Notes under the pieces: model-generated
What the model saw: the letters and a program-made list of their open reading frames with translations, nothing else
What the model was told of the DNA's origin: nothing
Databases searched by the model: none
Source: CAMTUW01 sp947085035
GTDB taxonomy: Bacteria > Actinomycetota > Coriobacteriia > Anaerosomatales > PHET01
DNA length: 48,590 nucleotides
Assembly: GCA_947085035.1 (NCBI GenBank)
Contig: CAMTUW010000023.1
Location: 1 to 48,590, forward strand
Direction of reading: 5' to 3'
Part shown: piece after piece, positions 34,984-43,125 of the stretch
Layout: the number at the start of each line of letters is the position of its first letter
Numbering within the stretch: position 1 is the stretch's first letter
Translations under genes and position numbers: made by a program

Positions 34984-36177
34984 CTACCCGCACCCCCCGG
35001 GTGCCACGCACGGCGCGGAAGGCGAGAGATGCGCGCTCTTTGGGGCCTCGGCGCGCAACGTGCGCGTCTCGCCGGGATGCAGGATGCACGTCGTGTCCTC
35101 GGCCATGCAGTCGCCCTCGCGCTGCCAGGCCTTCGCCCGGCACCCGCGGCAGATGCGGCTGTACTCACAGGCCTCGGGAGAACACATGCCCTTCGACTCC
35201 TGCAGGTCGATCTGGTAGAGCGCGTGGGTGGCCTCGGTGAGTGTCATCTCGCGGATGTTTCCGACCGTCCAGTCCTGAGCGAACTGGCAGGCCATGACGC
35301 CGCCTTCGGAGTTGATGTTCATGTGGCCCTTGCCCACGGGACACGCGCTCATGATCTTGAGACGCTCGAGCCCCTTGCTCACGTCGACGCCGCGCTTCAT
35401 GAACTGCTCGGCGATGTAGGGGATGACGGAGGGGATCGCACCGATGTCGTACTCGAGCTTCACGTCGGGGTCGAGCATGTCGTTGACGACGAAGTCGGCG
35501 AGCTCACGCCACTGCTCGACGCTCACGCGAGCGTCGTCCTCGCCCTCGCTTCGTCCGGCGGTGATCAGGTCGCAGATGTAGACCAAGCCGCAATCGAGGT
35601 CCTTGGCGGTCTGGATGATGTCGAAGATGTAGGGCCAGGTGTCCTTGCTGAGCGCGGTCTTGAGTACCACGCCCACTCCGGCGGCGCGCAGCGTCTTGAC
35701 CGCTTCGATGACGCGGGCGTGGGTACCGGGGACTCGCACCATCGCGTCGTGGAACTCGGCTGGGCCGTAGAGCGAGGTCGCGATCCAGCGAACACCGGTG
35801 ACGGCGAGGCGCTGGGCGATCTCGGGCGTGATGAACGTGCAGTTCGTCGAGACGGTCGGGCGGATGCCCTGGGCGTTCGCCGCCTCGAGGATCTCCCAGA
35901 AGTTCGACCGCATCATCGGCTCGCCGCCGGACAGGAACAGGACCGGCACACCGGCCTCTCCCATGCGCTGCACGAGTTCGATCGTCTCCTCGTCGGAGAG
36001 TTGATCGGGTTTCGCGTGACCGTCGGCGGCCATGTAGCAGTGGTCGCAGAGCAGGTTGCATCGGTTCGTGATGTTCCAGATGACGTCTGAGGGTCGGCCC
36101 AGCTGAGCGGCTTTGAGCGCCTTGTTCTCAACCTCGGCCAGCGGGCCGTCGAAGAAGAGCGAGCGGACGTGCGCCAT
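34984..36177 (-). CDS. Radical SAM/SPASM-domain protein (NirJ/AhbC-like)
   Basis: The 397-residue protein binds a SAM-cleaving [4Fe-4S] cluster through CNLLCDHC near residue 40, with the GGEPMM motif (LFLSGGEPMMR) following. The C-terminal third is a SPASM region with many cysteines (SACPVGKGHMNINSEGG, CEYSRICRGCRAKAW, GDCMAEDTTC) for auxiliary clusters. The N-terminal context DVIWNITNRCNLLCDHCYM resembles heme-pathway enzymes NirJ/AhbC, but peptide-modifying SPASM enzymes look similar and no precursor peptide is visible. The start is ATG 36177 with GGAGG upstream; the longer open frame has no family similarity. Confidence 0.88.
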   Translation of the reverse strand: MAHVRSLFFDGPLAEVENKALKAAQLGRPSDVIWNITNRCNLLCDHCYMAADGHAKPDQLSDEETIELVQRMGEAGVPVLFLSGGEPMMRSNFWEILEAANAQGIRPTVSTNCTFITPEIAQRLAVTGVRWIATSLYGPAEFHDAMVRVPGTHARVIEAVKTLRAAGVGVVLKTALSKDTWPYIFDIIQTAKDLDCGLVYICDLITAGRSEGEDDARVSVEQWRELADFVVNDMLDPDVKLEYDIGAIPSVIPYIAEQFMKRGVDVSKGLERLKIMSACPVGKGHMNINSEGGVMACQFAQDWTVGNIREMTLTEATHALYQIDLQESKGMCSPEACEYSRICRGCRAKAWQREGDCMAEDTTCILHPGETRTLRAEAPKSAHLSPSAPCVAPGGCG

Positions 36178-36221
36178 ATGCTGCCTCCGAGAAGGGCTGC
36201 TCCCCACGGGAGCCGTGAACG

Positions 36222-36245
36222 TGCGTATACATGCGAGTGTACGCA
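36222..36245. promoter_or_regulatory. Inverted repeat upstream of the radical SAM gene
   Basis: TGCGTATAC (36222-36230) and GTGTACGCA (36237-36245) are inverted arms with one mismatch and a 6-base spacer, 45 bases before the radical SAM start codon. This is the size and position of a repressor or dimeric regulator site. The regulator is unknown. Confidence 0.4.
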
Positions 36246-36303
36246 AGAGTGCTGCCGATGTAACCGAAAGTAACAACTGTGACCTTCGCGAGAAGTCGCT
36301 GAA

Positions 36304-36317
36304 TTGACGTACGTCAT
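36304..36317. promoter_or_regulatory. FNR/DNR-like palindrome in a divergent promoter
   Basis: The 12-bp perfect palindrome TGACGTACGTCA (36305-36316) reads TTGAC-N4-GTCAT with its flanks, close to the TTGAC-N4-GTCAA sites of CRP/FNR-family nitric-oxide and anaerobic regulators. It lies between the radical SAM gene and the membrane protein gene, 69 bases from the latter's start. The regulator is not in the window. Confidence 0.45.
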
Positions 36318-36385
36318 GGTCTGGGACGGACGCTGCGAGGATGCTGCCCCAAAGGGCACGCACGATCGAACGCCGGAGGACCACC

Positions 36386-37033
36386 GTGACCGACCAGGCC
36401 ATCACGCAGACCGATGACGCGCCGGGTGTGTTCGACACCTACGCCGTGTCCTACGCGTTCATGCTGCTGTTCCTCGTGCCGGGGGTGCTGACCATCGCGA
36501 ATCTGCCCTTTCGCACCTACACCTTCCTGTACGTCTCACTCGTGACGGTACCGTTCGTGCTTGGGCTGGTGCTCACGTTTCTCACCGACAGCCGCGACAA
36601 CCTGAAAGCGGTGGCGCTTCGTATCGCGGTCCTGACGCCGCTCATCGTTCTTGGCGGCGTGACGATCATGTTCACGAGCGCTTTCCTGCTCGTCCCGATC
36701 AACACGTTCCTCGGACCCGAGTACCGCGCGGTCACCACGCCCATCGCAGGGGCCCTGCTGCTCGCGTTGGTCGCACCACTGGTCACTGCGATCGTGCGCC
36801 GCGTTCGCAGGCCCTTCGATCCGCGCTCAGCGCTGCAGGCGCTCGCGATGCTCGCAACGCTCGCGCTGGTCGCAGTCGTCTTCTACCTGAGCGTCTTCGA
36901 GGTGGGGCGTCTGGGTGAGATCGCGAAGCTCGCGCGCAAGGACCTGGTGATCTACATCATCGGCGGCCTGGTGTGGTACCTGCCCTCGTTCGGTATCTCG
37001 GCCGGGATCTGGCGCAGGCTGGGACTGGTGTGA
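36386..37033 (+). CDS. Hypothetical membrane protein, about six helices
   Basis: The 215-residue protein has a short polar N-terminus (VTDQAITQTDDAPG) and about six hydrophobic segments, with a basic loop (VRRVRRPFDPRS) between the fourth and fifth. It reads like a YIP1-type or DUF-type small membrane protein, but no family is recognised. GTG 36386 is supported by GGAGG (36375-36379). It is divergent from the radical SAM gene and shares its regulatory region, including the FNR-like palindrome. It is nearly touching, tail to tail, the GyrI-like gene (7-bp gap). Confidence 0.7.
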   Translation: MTDQAITQTDDAPGVFDTYAVSYAFMLLFLVPGVLTIANLPFRTYTFLYVSLVTVPFVLGLVLTFLTDSRDNLKAVALRIAVLTPLIVLGGVTIMFTSAFLLVPINTFLGPEYRAVTTPIAGALLLALVAPLVTAIVRRVRRPFDPRSALQALAMLATLALVAVVFYLSVFEVGRLGEIAKLARKDLVIYIIGGLVWYLPSFGISAGIWRRLGLV

Positions 37034-37040
37034 CCGCGCT

Positions 37041-37694
37041 TCAGCGGAGTCGGCGCACGCCGTAGCGCAGGATCGTCTTGAGTTTCTCGGGAGCAGTCCG
37101 TGTCGGGTCGTTGAGGTAGATCTCGTGGTGCGCCCCGGTGACCGCCAGTCCGCTTTCGGCAGCGAACGCGAGGAGCCGGTCCACCGTTGCGGTCTCATCG
37201 GCGTACGGGCCCACATGCAAGATCTGCACGCTCGCGCCTTCCGAGAAGGTCTGCACACGAATGTCGGCGAGACGCGGAAGCTTCTTCTTCGCCAGTGCTT
37301 TCTCGCAAGTGATGTCGACGAGGTCGCTTTCCACCTCGTCGGGCAACATGATCATCAGGCGCCATGCGGCCTCTTCGGGAGAGGTCGGCGCTGAGCCCTG
37401 GCCAACAGCCGCGTTCCAGAAGAGCGCTTCGAGCGGCATGACCGGACAGGCCATCCCGAGCTGCTTCTTCGCGGCGAACTTCACCTGGTAGGCAAGCGTG
37501 TAGAGCGCCTGGATCGACGCGCGGAACTCCTCGCCGGCCGGGTCGAAGGGCTGGGTGCCGTCGATCATCAGGAAGCGCAGCGGGGGCACGTCGATGATTC
37601 CGGGCGTCTTCGAACTCGGCTTGTACAGCGCGGCGTAGCGCTTTTTCAGGTCGAGATGGGGCGGGGGGTGTTGCGGATGCTTGGTTGCCACCAT
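37041..37694 (-). CDS. GyrI-like small-molecule-binding domain protein
   Basis: The 217-residue protein matches the long GyrI-like (SHS2-fold) group: KKRYAALYKPSSKTPGIIDVPPLRFLMIDG near the start, then a segment around ALYTLAYQVKF and a C-terminal HHEIYLNDPTRTAPEKLKTILR. These domains bind hydrophobic cations or drugs, and some are hydrolases. No DNA-binding domain is attached, so it is not itself a BmrR-type regulator. AAGGGG precedes ATG 37694. It is divergent from the YkgJ-like gene with 42 bp between starts. Confidence 0.85.
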   Translation of the reverse strand: MVATKHPQHPPPHLDLKKRYAALYKPSSKTPGIIDVPPLRFLMIDGTQPFDPAGEEFRASIQALYTLAYQVKFAAKKQLGMACPVMPLEALFWNAAVGQGSAPTSPEEAAWRLMIMLPDEVESDLVDITCEKALAKKKLPRLADIRVQTFSEGASVQILHVGPYADETATVDRLLAFAAESGLAVTGAHHEIYLNDPTRTAPEKLKTILRYGVRRLR

Positions 37695-37723
37695 GGGACC
37701 CCTTCGGAATCACGAGTTCGCGT

Positions 37724-37729
37724 TACGAT
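37724..37729 (+). promoter_or_regulatory. -10 element of a probably leaderless transcript
   Basis: TACGAT ends 7 bases before the GTG at 37737, which has no ribosome binding site. This spacing puts the predicted transcription start at or next to the first base of the start codon. No good -35 is present. Confidence 0.4.
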
Positions 37730-37736
37730 AGTACCC

Positions 37737-38156
37737 GTGATAGCTCCTCACCCCAATGATCGTGACGAATTCGACCTCTGTAACGAATGCGGAGGGCTTT
37801 GCTGCGCGCTGTATCTCGCGCATGACGAAGAGGGCCGCTACACAGGAGACGGTTGGCTGCCGGACTACATCGAGTTGTGGACGCAGCGTCTGGTGAGCAG
37901 CGGCGCGCTGCGCATCGACGAGCATGACCGAATGGTCGCGGGACAAGCCGGCGTGGAGCCCCTGCACGATCCACGGCGAAGTCACCTGCCCACCGAGGAA
38001 GGCGAGCGATACCGCGCTTCGCTGTCACCTGAAGTCGACACTCGCAGGTGCCAGTTCTGTGATCCGAGCTCAGGTTGCCTGTTGCCTCGCGAATATCGCG
38101 CTGCGATCTGCGGAGAATGGGTCTGCGAGCTGTGGGAGGCCGCCGAGGGCCGCTAA
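37737..38156 (+). CDS. YkgJ-like cysteine-cluster protein
   Basis: The 139-residue protein has the CxxCGGxCC cluster (LCNECGGLCCALYL) near the N-terminus that defines the YkgJ (zinc/iron-chelating) family. A second set lies near the end (RRCQFCDPSSGCLLPREYR, then CGEWVCELW). The eight or nine cysteines suggest one or more Zn or Fe-S sites. The family's role is unsettled; links to metal handling and flagellar lysine methylation have been proposed. The start is GTG 37737 by the position of the cluster and the -10 element. Confidence 0.78.
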   Translation: MIAPHPNDRDEFDLCNECGGLCCALYLAHDEEGRYTGDGWLPDYIELWTQRLVSSGALRIDEHDRMVAGQAGVEPLHDPRRSHLPTEEGERYRASLSPEVDTRRCQFCDPSSGCLLPREYRAAICGEWVCELWEAAEGR

Positions 38157-38165
38157 GAAGACTCG

Positions 38166-38194
38166 TTCACTTCGGGCACTCGATGCGGCATAGT
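38166..38194 (+). promoter_or_regulatory. Possible azlCD promoter
   Basis: TTCACT (38166-38171) and CATAGT (38189-38194) are separated by 17 bases. The second ends 6 bases before ATG 38201, which has no clear Shine-Dalgarno sequence, so a leaderless azlC transcript is plausible. Confidence 0.35.
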
Positions 38195-38200
38195 GGCCAG

Positions 38201-38899
38201 ATGCCACGAACACGACACAGCTTCATCGCGGGTGCCCGGGGCGTCTTGCCGATTCTCGTGGGAGTCATCCCGTTCGGGCTCGTCGCGGGCGCCGCGGTGC
38301 GCCACGCCGGTTTCGGCCTCGCCGAGGCGGTGGGCATGTCGGTGGTGGTGTTCGCGGGCGCCTCGCAGATCGCGGCGACGACCATCTTCGAGAGCGGGGC
38401 GCCGCTGTGGGTGGCCTTGGGCACAGCGCTCGTCATCAATGCGCGGATGTTCATCTACAGCACGTCGATCGCTTCGTATTTCGCCGATGCACCAGCGTGG
38501 GCGCGTCCGATACTCGGCTACATGCTGGTGGATCAGAACTACGTATCGACGATGACCGAGGGGCGTCATCGCGATGACGTCGATATCATCTGGTACTACG
38601 TTGGCGGCGGCGCTTCGCTGTGGGCGGTGTGGCAGGTCTCGAGCATCGCCGGGGCGTTGCTGGGGCCGTTCATTCCCGCGTCGTGGGGTCTCGATTTCGC
38701 CGTACCGCTCGTGTTTCTCGCGATGTTGGTGCCAGCGATGAAGGACCGGACCGCCGTGGGCGTGGCGTTCGCCACCGGGATCGCTGCCGCGGTGATGGTG
38801 CCGCTGTTGCCGATTCAAAGCGGGCTGATCGTCGCGATACTCTTCGGCATGGTGTTCGGTGCGTGGCTGGAACGCCCCAAAGCGGGTGAGAGCCAATGA
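38201..38899 (+). CDS. azlC: Branched-chain amino acid export protein AzlC
   Basis: This is the 232-residue large subunit of the AzlCD exporter. Typical AzlC features are the N-terminal GARGVLPILVGVIPFGLVAGA, the conserved VVFAGASQIAATTIF and NARMFIYSTSIASYF, and about seven membrane helices. With AzlD it moves branched-chain amino acids or analogues out across the membrane. It overlaps azlD by ATGA (38896-38899). There is no adjacent Lrp-type regulator. Confidence 0.93.
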   Translation: MPRTRHSFIAGARGVLPILVGVIPFGLVAGAAVRHAGFGLAEAVGMSVVVFAGASQIAATTIFESGAPLWVALGTALVINARMFIYSTSIASYFADAPAWARPILGYMLVDQNYVSTMTEGRHRDDVDIIWYYVGGGASLWAVWQVSSIAGALLGPFIPASWGLDFAVPLVFLAMLVPAMKDRTAVGVAFATGIAAAVMVPLLPIQSGLIVAILFGMVFGAWLERPKAGESQ

Positions 38900-39237
38900 C
38901 CCCGACGATGCAGTTCTGGCTGCTCATCGTTGTTCTGGCGCTGGGCACGTGGTCGATGCGTAGCTGGCCCATCATCCTTCACGGTCGAGTCCCGCGTCCG
39001 GCGTGGCTTGAGCGCCTGCTCAAGCACGTGCCGGTCGCGGCGCTGACCGCGCTGGTCGTTCCGGGTGCTCTGTATCTGCATCAGGGGAGCGGAGCGTATT
39101 CGTTCGCGCCGGCCCGAACGGTCGCTGCGGTGGTCGCTTTGGCGGTGGCATGGCGAACCAGAAACGTGCTGGCGACGCTCGCGGCGGGCATGGGAGTGCT
39201 CTGGGCGGCGCAGTGGGCGCTGACGATCATCGGCTAG
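38896..39237 (+). CDS. azlD: Branched-chain amino acid transport protein AzlD
   Basis: The 113-residue small subunit has four hydrophobic segments and the family's RSWPIILHGRVPRPAWLERLLKHVPVAALTALV pattern (quoted in part: RSWPIILHGR, LKHVPVAALTALV). Translation is coupled to azlC. The subunit stabilises the exporter complex in the membrane. Confidence 0.92.
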   Translation: MTPTMQFWLLIVVLALGTWSMRSWPIILHGRVPRPAWLERLLKHVPVAALTALVVPGALYLHQGSGAYSFAPARTVAAVVALAVAWRTRNVLATLAAGMGVLWAAQWALTIIG

Positions 39238-39265
39238 ACCGCGCCCGCTGAGGCCGAAGAGGCGT

Positions 39266-39517
39266 TCAGTACTTCTTCGGACGTGCGCAGCTTGTGCCCC
39301 AGGCGGCCCCGCGGTAGATGTCTCCGGAGTAGAGCTCCTCGAGCATCTGGCGGACGCGCTTGCGGCGCGTCACCTCTCGGCGGGACTCGCTGATCCAGGA
39401 GATGTAGCCGTTGCGCTGGTTGCCGGGTCGAGCGGCGAACACGTCGAGCAGCTCACCCGCTTCGAGTGCCTGCTGGATGTCTTCAGGAATCGGCAGATCC
39501 GGTCTCTTGCCCGCCAT
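39266..39517 (-). CDS. YdeI/OmpD-associated family protein
   Basis: The 83-residue protein keeps the C-terminal YdeI/OmpD-associated domain: PIPEDIQQALEAGELLDVF followed by NGYISWISESRREVTRRKRV and RQMLEELYSG. In larger members this helical module follows a DUF1905 domain; here it stands alone. The molecular role is unclear, with some links to peptide and bacteriocin resistance. ATG 39517 has AGAGGA upstream. Nothing recognisable lies in 39518-39682. Confidence 0.78.
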   Translation of the reverse strand: MAGKRPDLPIPEDIQQALEAGELLDVFAARPGNQRNGYISWISESRREVTRRKRVRQMLEELYSGDIYRGAAWGTSCARPKKY

Positions 39518-39682
39518 GGCGTTCGTCCTCTCGTCACTGTTCGTTGACTCCATTGTGACGCTCCGAGGCCCATCGCGCCCGACGAGAACGGCGAGGCCTG
39601 CGGCGAGTGGGTGTGCGAGCTCCGGGAGCGGGCGTCCATGTCGGCTCCTCTTGCTCGTCGTGGAACATGGCGCGTCTCGTCT

Positions 39683-40303
39683 CTACTCATCATCGCTCCA
39701 CTCCCACGGGCCTCTTCCGTGAACGACCAGTCCGTCTCGCCTCAGCGATTCAAGGAGGGCAGGTGCCGTCCGCCACAGGGCATTCGCATCGCGGGTCTCG
39801 TAGGTGAGTGCCGACAGACTGACCCCGTAACGCGCACGGAACTCACGTACGACGGAATCGAGTTGTCGATCGAGAGCCTGCTTGCTGGTCGCACCGTCTG
39901 CGACCAGTACGACGTCGATGTCACTTCGGGAATCCTGTTCTCCGCGAGCGTAGCTGCCGAACAGCACGATCGATTCCGCGCAGTGACCGAAGGCCGCCAG
40001 CAGGTCAGACTCGAGCCGTTCGGGAAGCTCTTGTTCGGCAGCGAAGAGCGGAATGACAAGACGTTGAACATGGACGTTCTCACGGTTCAGCACGTGGACG
40101 TTGGCCCGTCCGGCCGAACTGCTGCGAACGAGACCCATGGCCGCGTAGTCGTGGAGCACGGATGTGACGGCGGGACGGGTGAGATGTGCCATTGCGGCGA
40201 TCTGCGATGCGTTCAAGGGGATTTCGACGCTGATCAAGACGCGCAGCACCGCGATGCGGCTTCGCGAGCCCAAGAAGGATTCGATGCGGTGAGTCGGCCT
40301 CAT
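39683..40303 (-). CDS. Winged-helix / minimal nucleotidyltransferase (MNT) fusion protein
   Basis: This is a 206-residue protein. Residues 1-80 form a winged helix-turn-helix (ASQIAAMAHLTRPAVTSVLHDY). Residues about 105-180 carry the nucleotidyltransferase motif LFGSYARGEQDSRSDIDVVLV, with GS and DxD catalytic residues intact. MNT proteins often act as antitoxins that add AMP to a HEPN toxin, and the wHTH fusion is a known variant, but no HEPN gene is next to it. The start is ATG 40303, with a promoter ending 6 bases upstream, so the message is probably leaderless. An inverted repeat over the -35 suggests autorepression by its own wHTH. Confidence 0.83.
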   Translation of the reverse strand: MRPTHRIESFLGSRSRIAVLRVLISVEIPLNASQIAAMAHLTRPAVTSVLHDYAAMGLVRSSSAGRANVHVLNRENVHVQRLVIPLFAAEQELPERLESDLLAAFGHCAESIVLFGSYARGEQDSRSDIDVVLVADGATSKQALDRQLDSVVREFRARYGVSLSALTYETRDANALWRTAPALLESLRRDGLVVHGRGPWEWSDDE

Positions 40304-40309
40304 GTATCG

Positions 40310-40354
40310 AAAGTAGACCTGCTGATATAGAAAGTCAATCAGCCGATATTGACT
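40310..40354 (-). promoter_or_regulatory. Leaderless promoter with overlapping operator
   Basis: On the minus strand TTGACT (40338-40333), 17 bases and TACTTT (40315-40310) form a good promoter ending 6 bases before ATG 40303. AGTCAAT (40333-40339) and ATTGACT (40348-40354) form a perfect 7-bp inverted repeat with an 8-base spacer, so one arm covers the -35 hexamer. CTGATAT also occurs as a direct repeat (40322-40328 and 40353-40359). The rest of 40360-40497 shows nothing clear. Confidence 0.6.
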
Positions 40355-40497
40355 GATATGCTATCGCATCTGGCGTGTGGGGCTGAACGCTACGTGTATG
40401 ATGATCGCGCTGTGACCTCTCGCCAGGACACGGCCACCGACCCCGGAGGTTCACCGCCTCGCGGGGTCGAACTCTTGGCGCATCGGCCCGACAGTGT

Positions 40498-42360
40498 TCA
40501 GCGAATCGGCTCGGGTTCTTCTAACCGTTGCACGATTCGCCGGTTTGCCTCGTCAATATCGAATGCGCTCGGGTCGAAGGGGCCACCGTACCAGCGACGA
40601 TAGCCCTCGGGGTCGTTCGCGCCCGGTCGGGTCGCCTCCACGAACTGTGCATAGCCCGTTGGGCCCCCCACGTCTTCGGGCGGGCACGCGTTCGCTCCGG
40701 CCGTGCATCGCGGGTAGAAGACATCGTCGAGCGGTTCCTCGACAGACCCGATGACGATTCGATGTTCCCACCCATCGCCGAAGTCGTACAGGTAGTCGAG
40801 CTGGGTGATTCCATCGTCGAGCAGGTCGTACAGGTAGACGTCCTCTTCGTCCTCGTCCTCCTCGCCAGGGAACCCGAAGTCGTTTGGTATTCCGATGGTA
40901 CGGTGCCCCACCTCGAACCGGTGCAAGTGTGAGTTCTGCCAGCCCATCGCCGCGTTGATGGCGTTGTGCATGTCGCCCAGCGTGCAGTCGTCCCACACTT
41001 CGATTCGACGCCAGACCTGCGGTTTCACGCCCTTCAGGCTGACCTTGATTCGCACGATGCTGACCCCGTCGACCAGCGGGGAAGTGGGCTCAAGAGTCGC
41101 GAGAGACGCCACGAGCTTCTCGGTACGCTCGAGCTGCTCGAGGACAACGTGGCGCGCAATGAGTCCCTCGGCCAAGCACCACGCGGAGAACTCCTGAACG
41201 AGGAGCGAAGTGAAGATCACCACATCGGGGTCGTTGGGCAGCGCGCGCGACGAGAGCATGGCTATGAAGTCGTCGGACAGTGGGAAGGCGAACTCGGGGC
41301 CAAAATGGGCGGTGAACTGGCGCGACTTCTTGCCGGGACGCACACGGTAGAGCTCGCGGTCCCATCCTTGCAGACTCGATGGGCCTTCCTTGTCCATGAA
41401 CTCGGCCCAGGCGTTCAGGAGTATGTGGGCGCTCCCGTCGTCTTGGTCGAACAGTCTCGAGTCGGAGGCGTCCTCGAAATCCTGTAGTGCTGATCTGATG
41501 TCAATCGTCTTGGCCGGCACGAATGCATCCGCAGCTCCGGGCTCAGCGGGGCCGGGGTCGACTCTGACGAGCGCGCTGAATGCAGACGTCAGTCTCCACG
41601 GGCGAGACCACGGCATCCCCCCGCCTCGCTCGGACGAGGTCGGGTCGGGCTCGAGTAGGCCGAACTCCTGCAGCGGGATGATGATCTGAGCTGTAATGGC
41701 ATAGTCCAGCAACTCATCAGCATCCCAGAATCGGTGCGGCGGTAGTCCGCCGGGGAATTCGTCCCAGTGCTCACCGAATTCGATCGTGCGGATCGGTGTT
41801 TCGCCCATGGCTTGGATACTCCACAGCAGGGCAACGAACTGATCTTGCAAGGAGTAGGTTTCGGGGAGCAGGCGGGAGATGTAGGCCAGATTGAAGGTGG
41901 CGAAATACGTTCTGAAAAGCAGTTCGTACAGATCTCCGGTCCGCTGTTCATCGAGCAACGCGACGCCGGCGGACGTCAGCTGGTAGCGCCCACTGCGTCT
42001 GCGCACCAGTTTGGCCAGTTCAAGCACGACTCGTACGGTGTGGACACCAAGAACCTGCTCCTCGTCGAATGCCTTCACAAACGAACCCAGCTCCCGGTAT
42101 GCCTCGGGCCAGGTCATCTCGAAGAACATCGTGCGGACGAACGCCCGCTCGAGGTTGCCCAATGTCTTGGTCGCCTTCGGCGGGGCTTGCCCGATTGCCG
42201 CCATCATGATGCGCGCGTTGGTGAGGAACTCACTGCCGTCGTAGGCCGCAGGAGGCAGGTCCGAATGAACGATGACGATATCGCCGTTGTGCGCGTTGGC
42301 CTCCATCAGGCGCATCCGCTGAAAGGCCGTCAGGCGAGGTTGAGGTGATGAGGCGTTCAC
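40498..42360 (-). CDS. Plasmid pRiA4b ORF-3-like domain protein with large N-terminal region
   Basis: This is a 620-residue protein as drawn. The C-terminal 160 residues are a clear pRiA4b ORF-3 domain (VSLKGVKPQVWRRIEV, WQNSHLHRFEVG, YLYDFGDGWEHRI). The 450 residues before it are helical and contain a winged-helix-like stretch (KLVRRRSGRYQLTSAGVALLDE), but match no family I recognise. GTG 42360 is preferred because GGAG lies 7 bases upstream; a GTG at 42411 would add 17 residues. The function is unknown. The domain is common in mobile and accessory regions, in keeping with its neighbours here. Confidence 0.8.
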   Translation of the reverse strand: MNASSPQPRLTAFQRMRLMEANAHNGDIVIVHSDLPPAAYDGSEFLTNARIMMAAIGQAPPKATKTLGNLERAFVRTMFFEMTWPEAYRELGSFVKAFDEEQVLGVHTVRVVLELAKLVRRRSGRYQLTSAGVALLDEQRTGDLYELLFRTYFATFNLAYISRLLPETYSLQDQFVALLWSIQAMGETPIRTIEFGEHWDEFPGGLPPHRFWDADELLDYAITAQIIIPLQEFGLLEPDPTSSERGGGMPWSRPWRLTSAFSALVRVDPGPAEPGAADAFVPAKTIDIRSALQDFEDASDSRLFDQDDGSAHILLNAWAEFMDKEGPSSLQGWDRELYRVRPGKKSRQFTAHFGPEFAFPLSDDFIAMLSSRALPNDPDVVIFTSLLVQEFSAWCLAEGLIARHVVLEQLERTEKLVASLATLEPTSPLVDGVSIVRIKVSLKGVKPQVWRRIEVWDDCTLGDMHNAINAAMGWQNSHLHRFEVGHRTIGIPNDFGFPGEEDEDEEDVYLYDLLDDGITQLDYLYDFGDGWEHRIVIGSVEEPLDDVFYPRCTAGANACPPEDVGGPTGYAQFVEATRPGANDPEGYRRWYGGPFDPSAFDIDEANRRIVQRLEEPEPIR

Positions 42361-42516
42361 GGGTCGACTCCGAGTGTTCTGCGGTTGGCCTGCACGGTTG
42401 GATTGTGGCACATAAGGCCTGGATTGCGCGGCCGGTCATGGAAGTGCTGGAGCGGCCGCTGTGAGCGCAGGCCGCCCACGAGGCGGGCCGTGCATTTTCT
42501 GGGGGATGGGCGTGGC

Positions 42517-43125
42517 TCAGGGCCTGGCGCGGCTCACGGGCTGGGCGACCGTCTCCGCCACCGCAAGGATCCGATCCTTGTAGTAGGCGCGCGACCCGAC
42601 GTTGGTGCGCAGAGCGTCTTCGCGACCGCGCGTAGCCCGGAACGTCGCCGGCGCGTACGCCTGTTCGCACTCACGCCACATGTACACGACGCCGTGCGCG
42701 ACCTTCAGCTTGCCCGATGCGAAGTGCTCGCGAATCTCGCCGTCCCGCGATGCGTAGCTTGCGGTCGTTCTCCGCGTCCGATACGCTGCGCGCGTCTCGG
42801 CGGCGACCTCTGCGTCGGCGGCTTGCGGCCTCCCCCTTCGCTCACGCGGCTCGAATCCGAGCGACAGGTCGCAGTCGAGGGCACTGCCGATCTCGGCGAG
42901 CGTCCGCACGGTGAAGTTGGCGCCGCGAAGCAGGTTGGTAACGCGTGCGGGAGTCACACCAAGTCGCTCGGCCAGCTGTGCCCTGCTCAGCTGAAGCTCG
43001 AACATCCGGTCGATGATCGCCTCGGTGATCGCGTCGATCAGCTGCTCAGTCTGGTAGTCGCTGCCAGCGCGAACCGATTCTAGCCTAGCTTGCAGCTCGT
43101 CGCTGCCGAACTCGCTATCGCTCAC
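42517..43125 (-). CDS. XRE-family antitoxin (HigA-like) with C-terminal extension
   Basis: The 202-residue protein has an XRE helix-turn-helix at about residues 45-95 (LSRAQLAERLGVTPARVTNLLRG). It overlaps the toxin gene upstream by 11 nt, the usual toxin-first HigBA order. Typical antitoxins end near residue 100; this one has a further 100 residues including a basic stretch (TRAAYRTRRTTASYASR) and KVAHGVVYMWRECEQAY, whose role is unknown. GTG 43125 is preceded by AAGGAG. The 3' flank to 42361 has no clear terminator. Confidence 0.8.
   Translation of the reverse strand: MSDSEFGSDELQARLESVRAGSDYQTEQLIDAITEAIIDRMFELQLSRAQLAERLGVTPARVTNLLRGANFTVRTLAEIGSALDCDLSLGFEPRERRGRPQAADAEVAAETRAAYRTRRTTASYASRDGEIREHFASGKLKVAHGVVYMWRECEQAYAPATFRATRGREDALRTNVGSRAYYKDRILAVAETVAQPVSRARP

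Noticed and set aside
42453..42462. AGCGGCCGCT palindrome as an operator
   Set aside because: Short all-GC palindromes are expected by chance in DNA of this composition, and it is not near any start codon that it could control.
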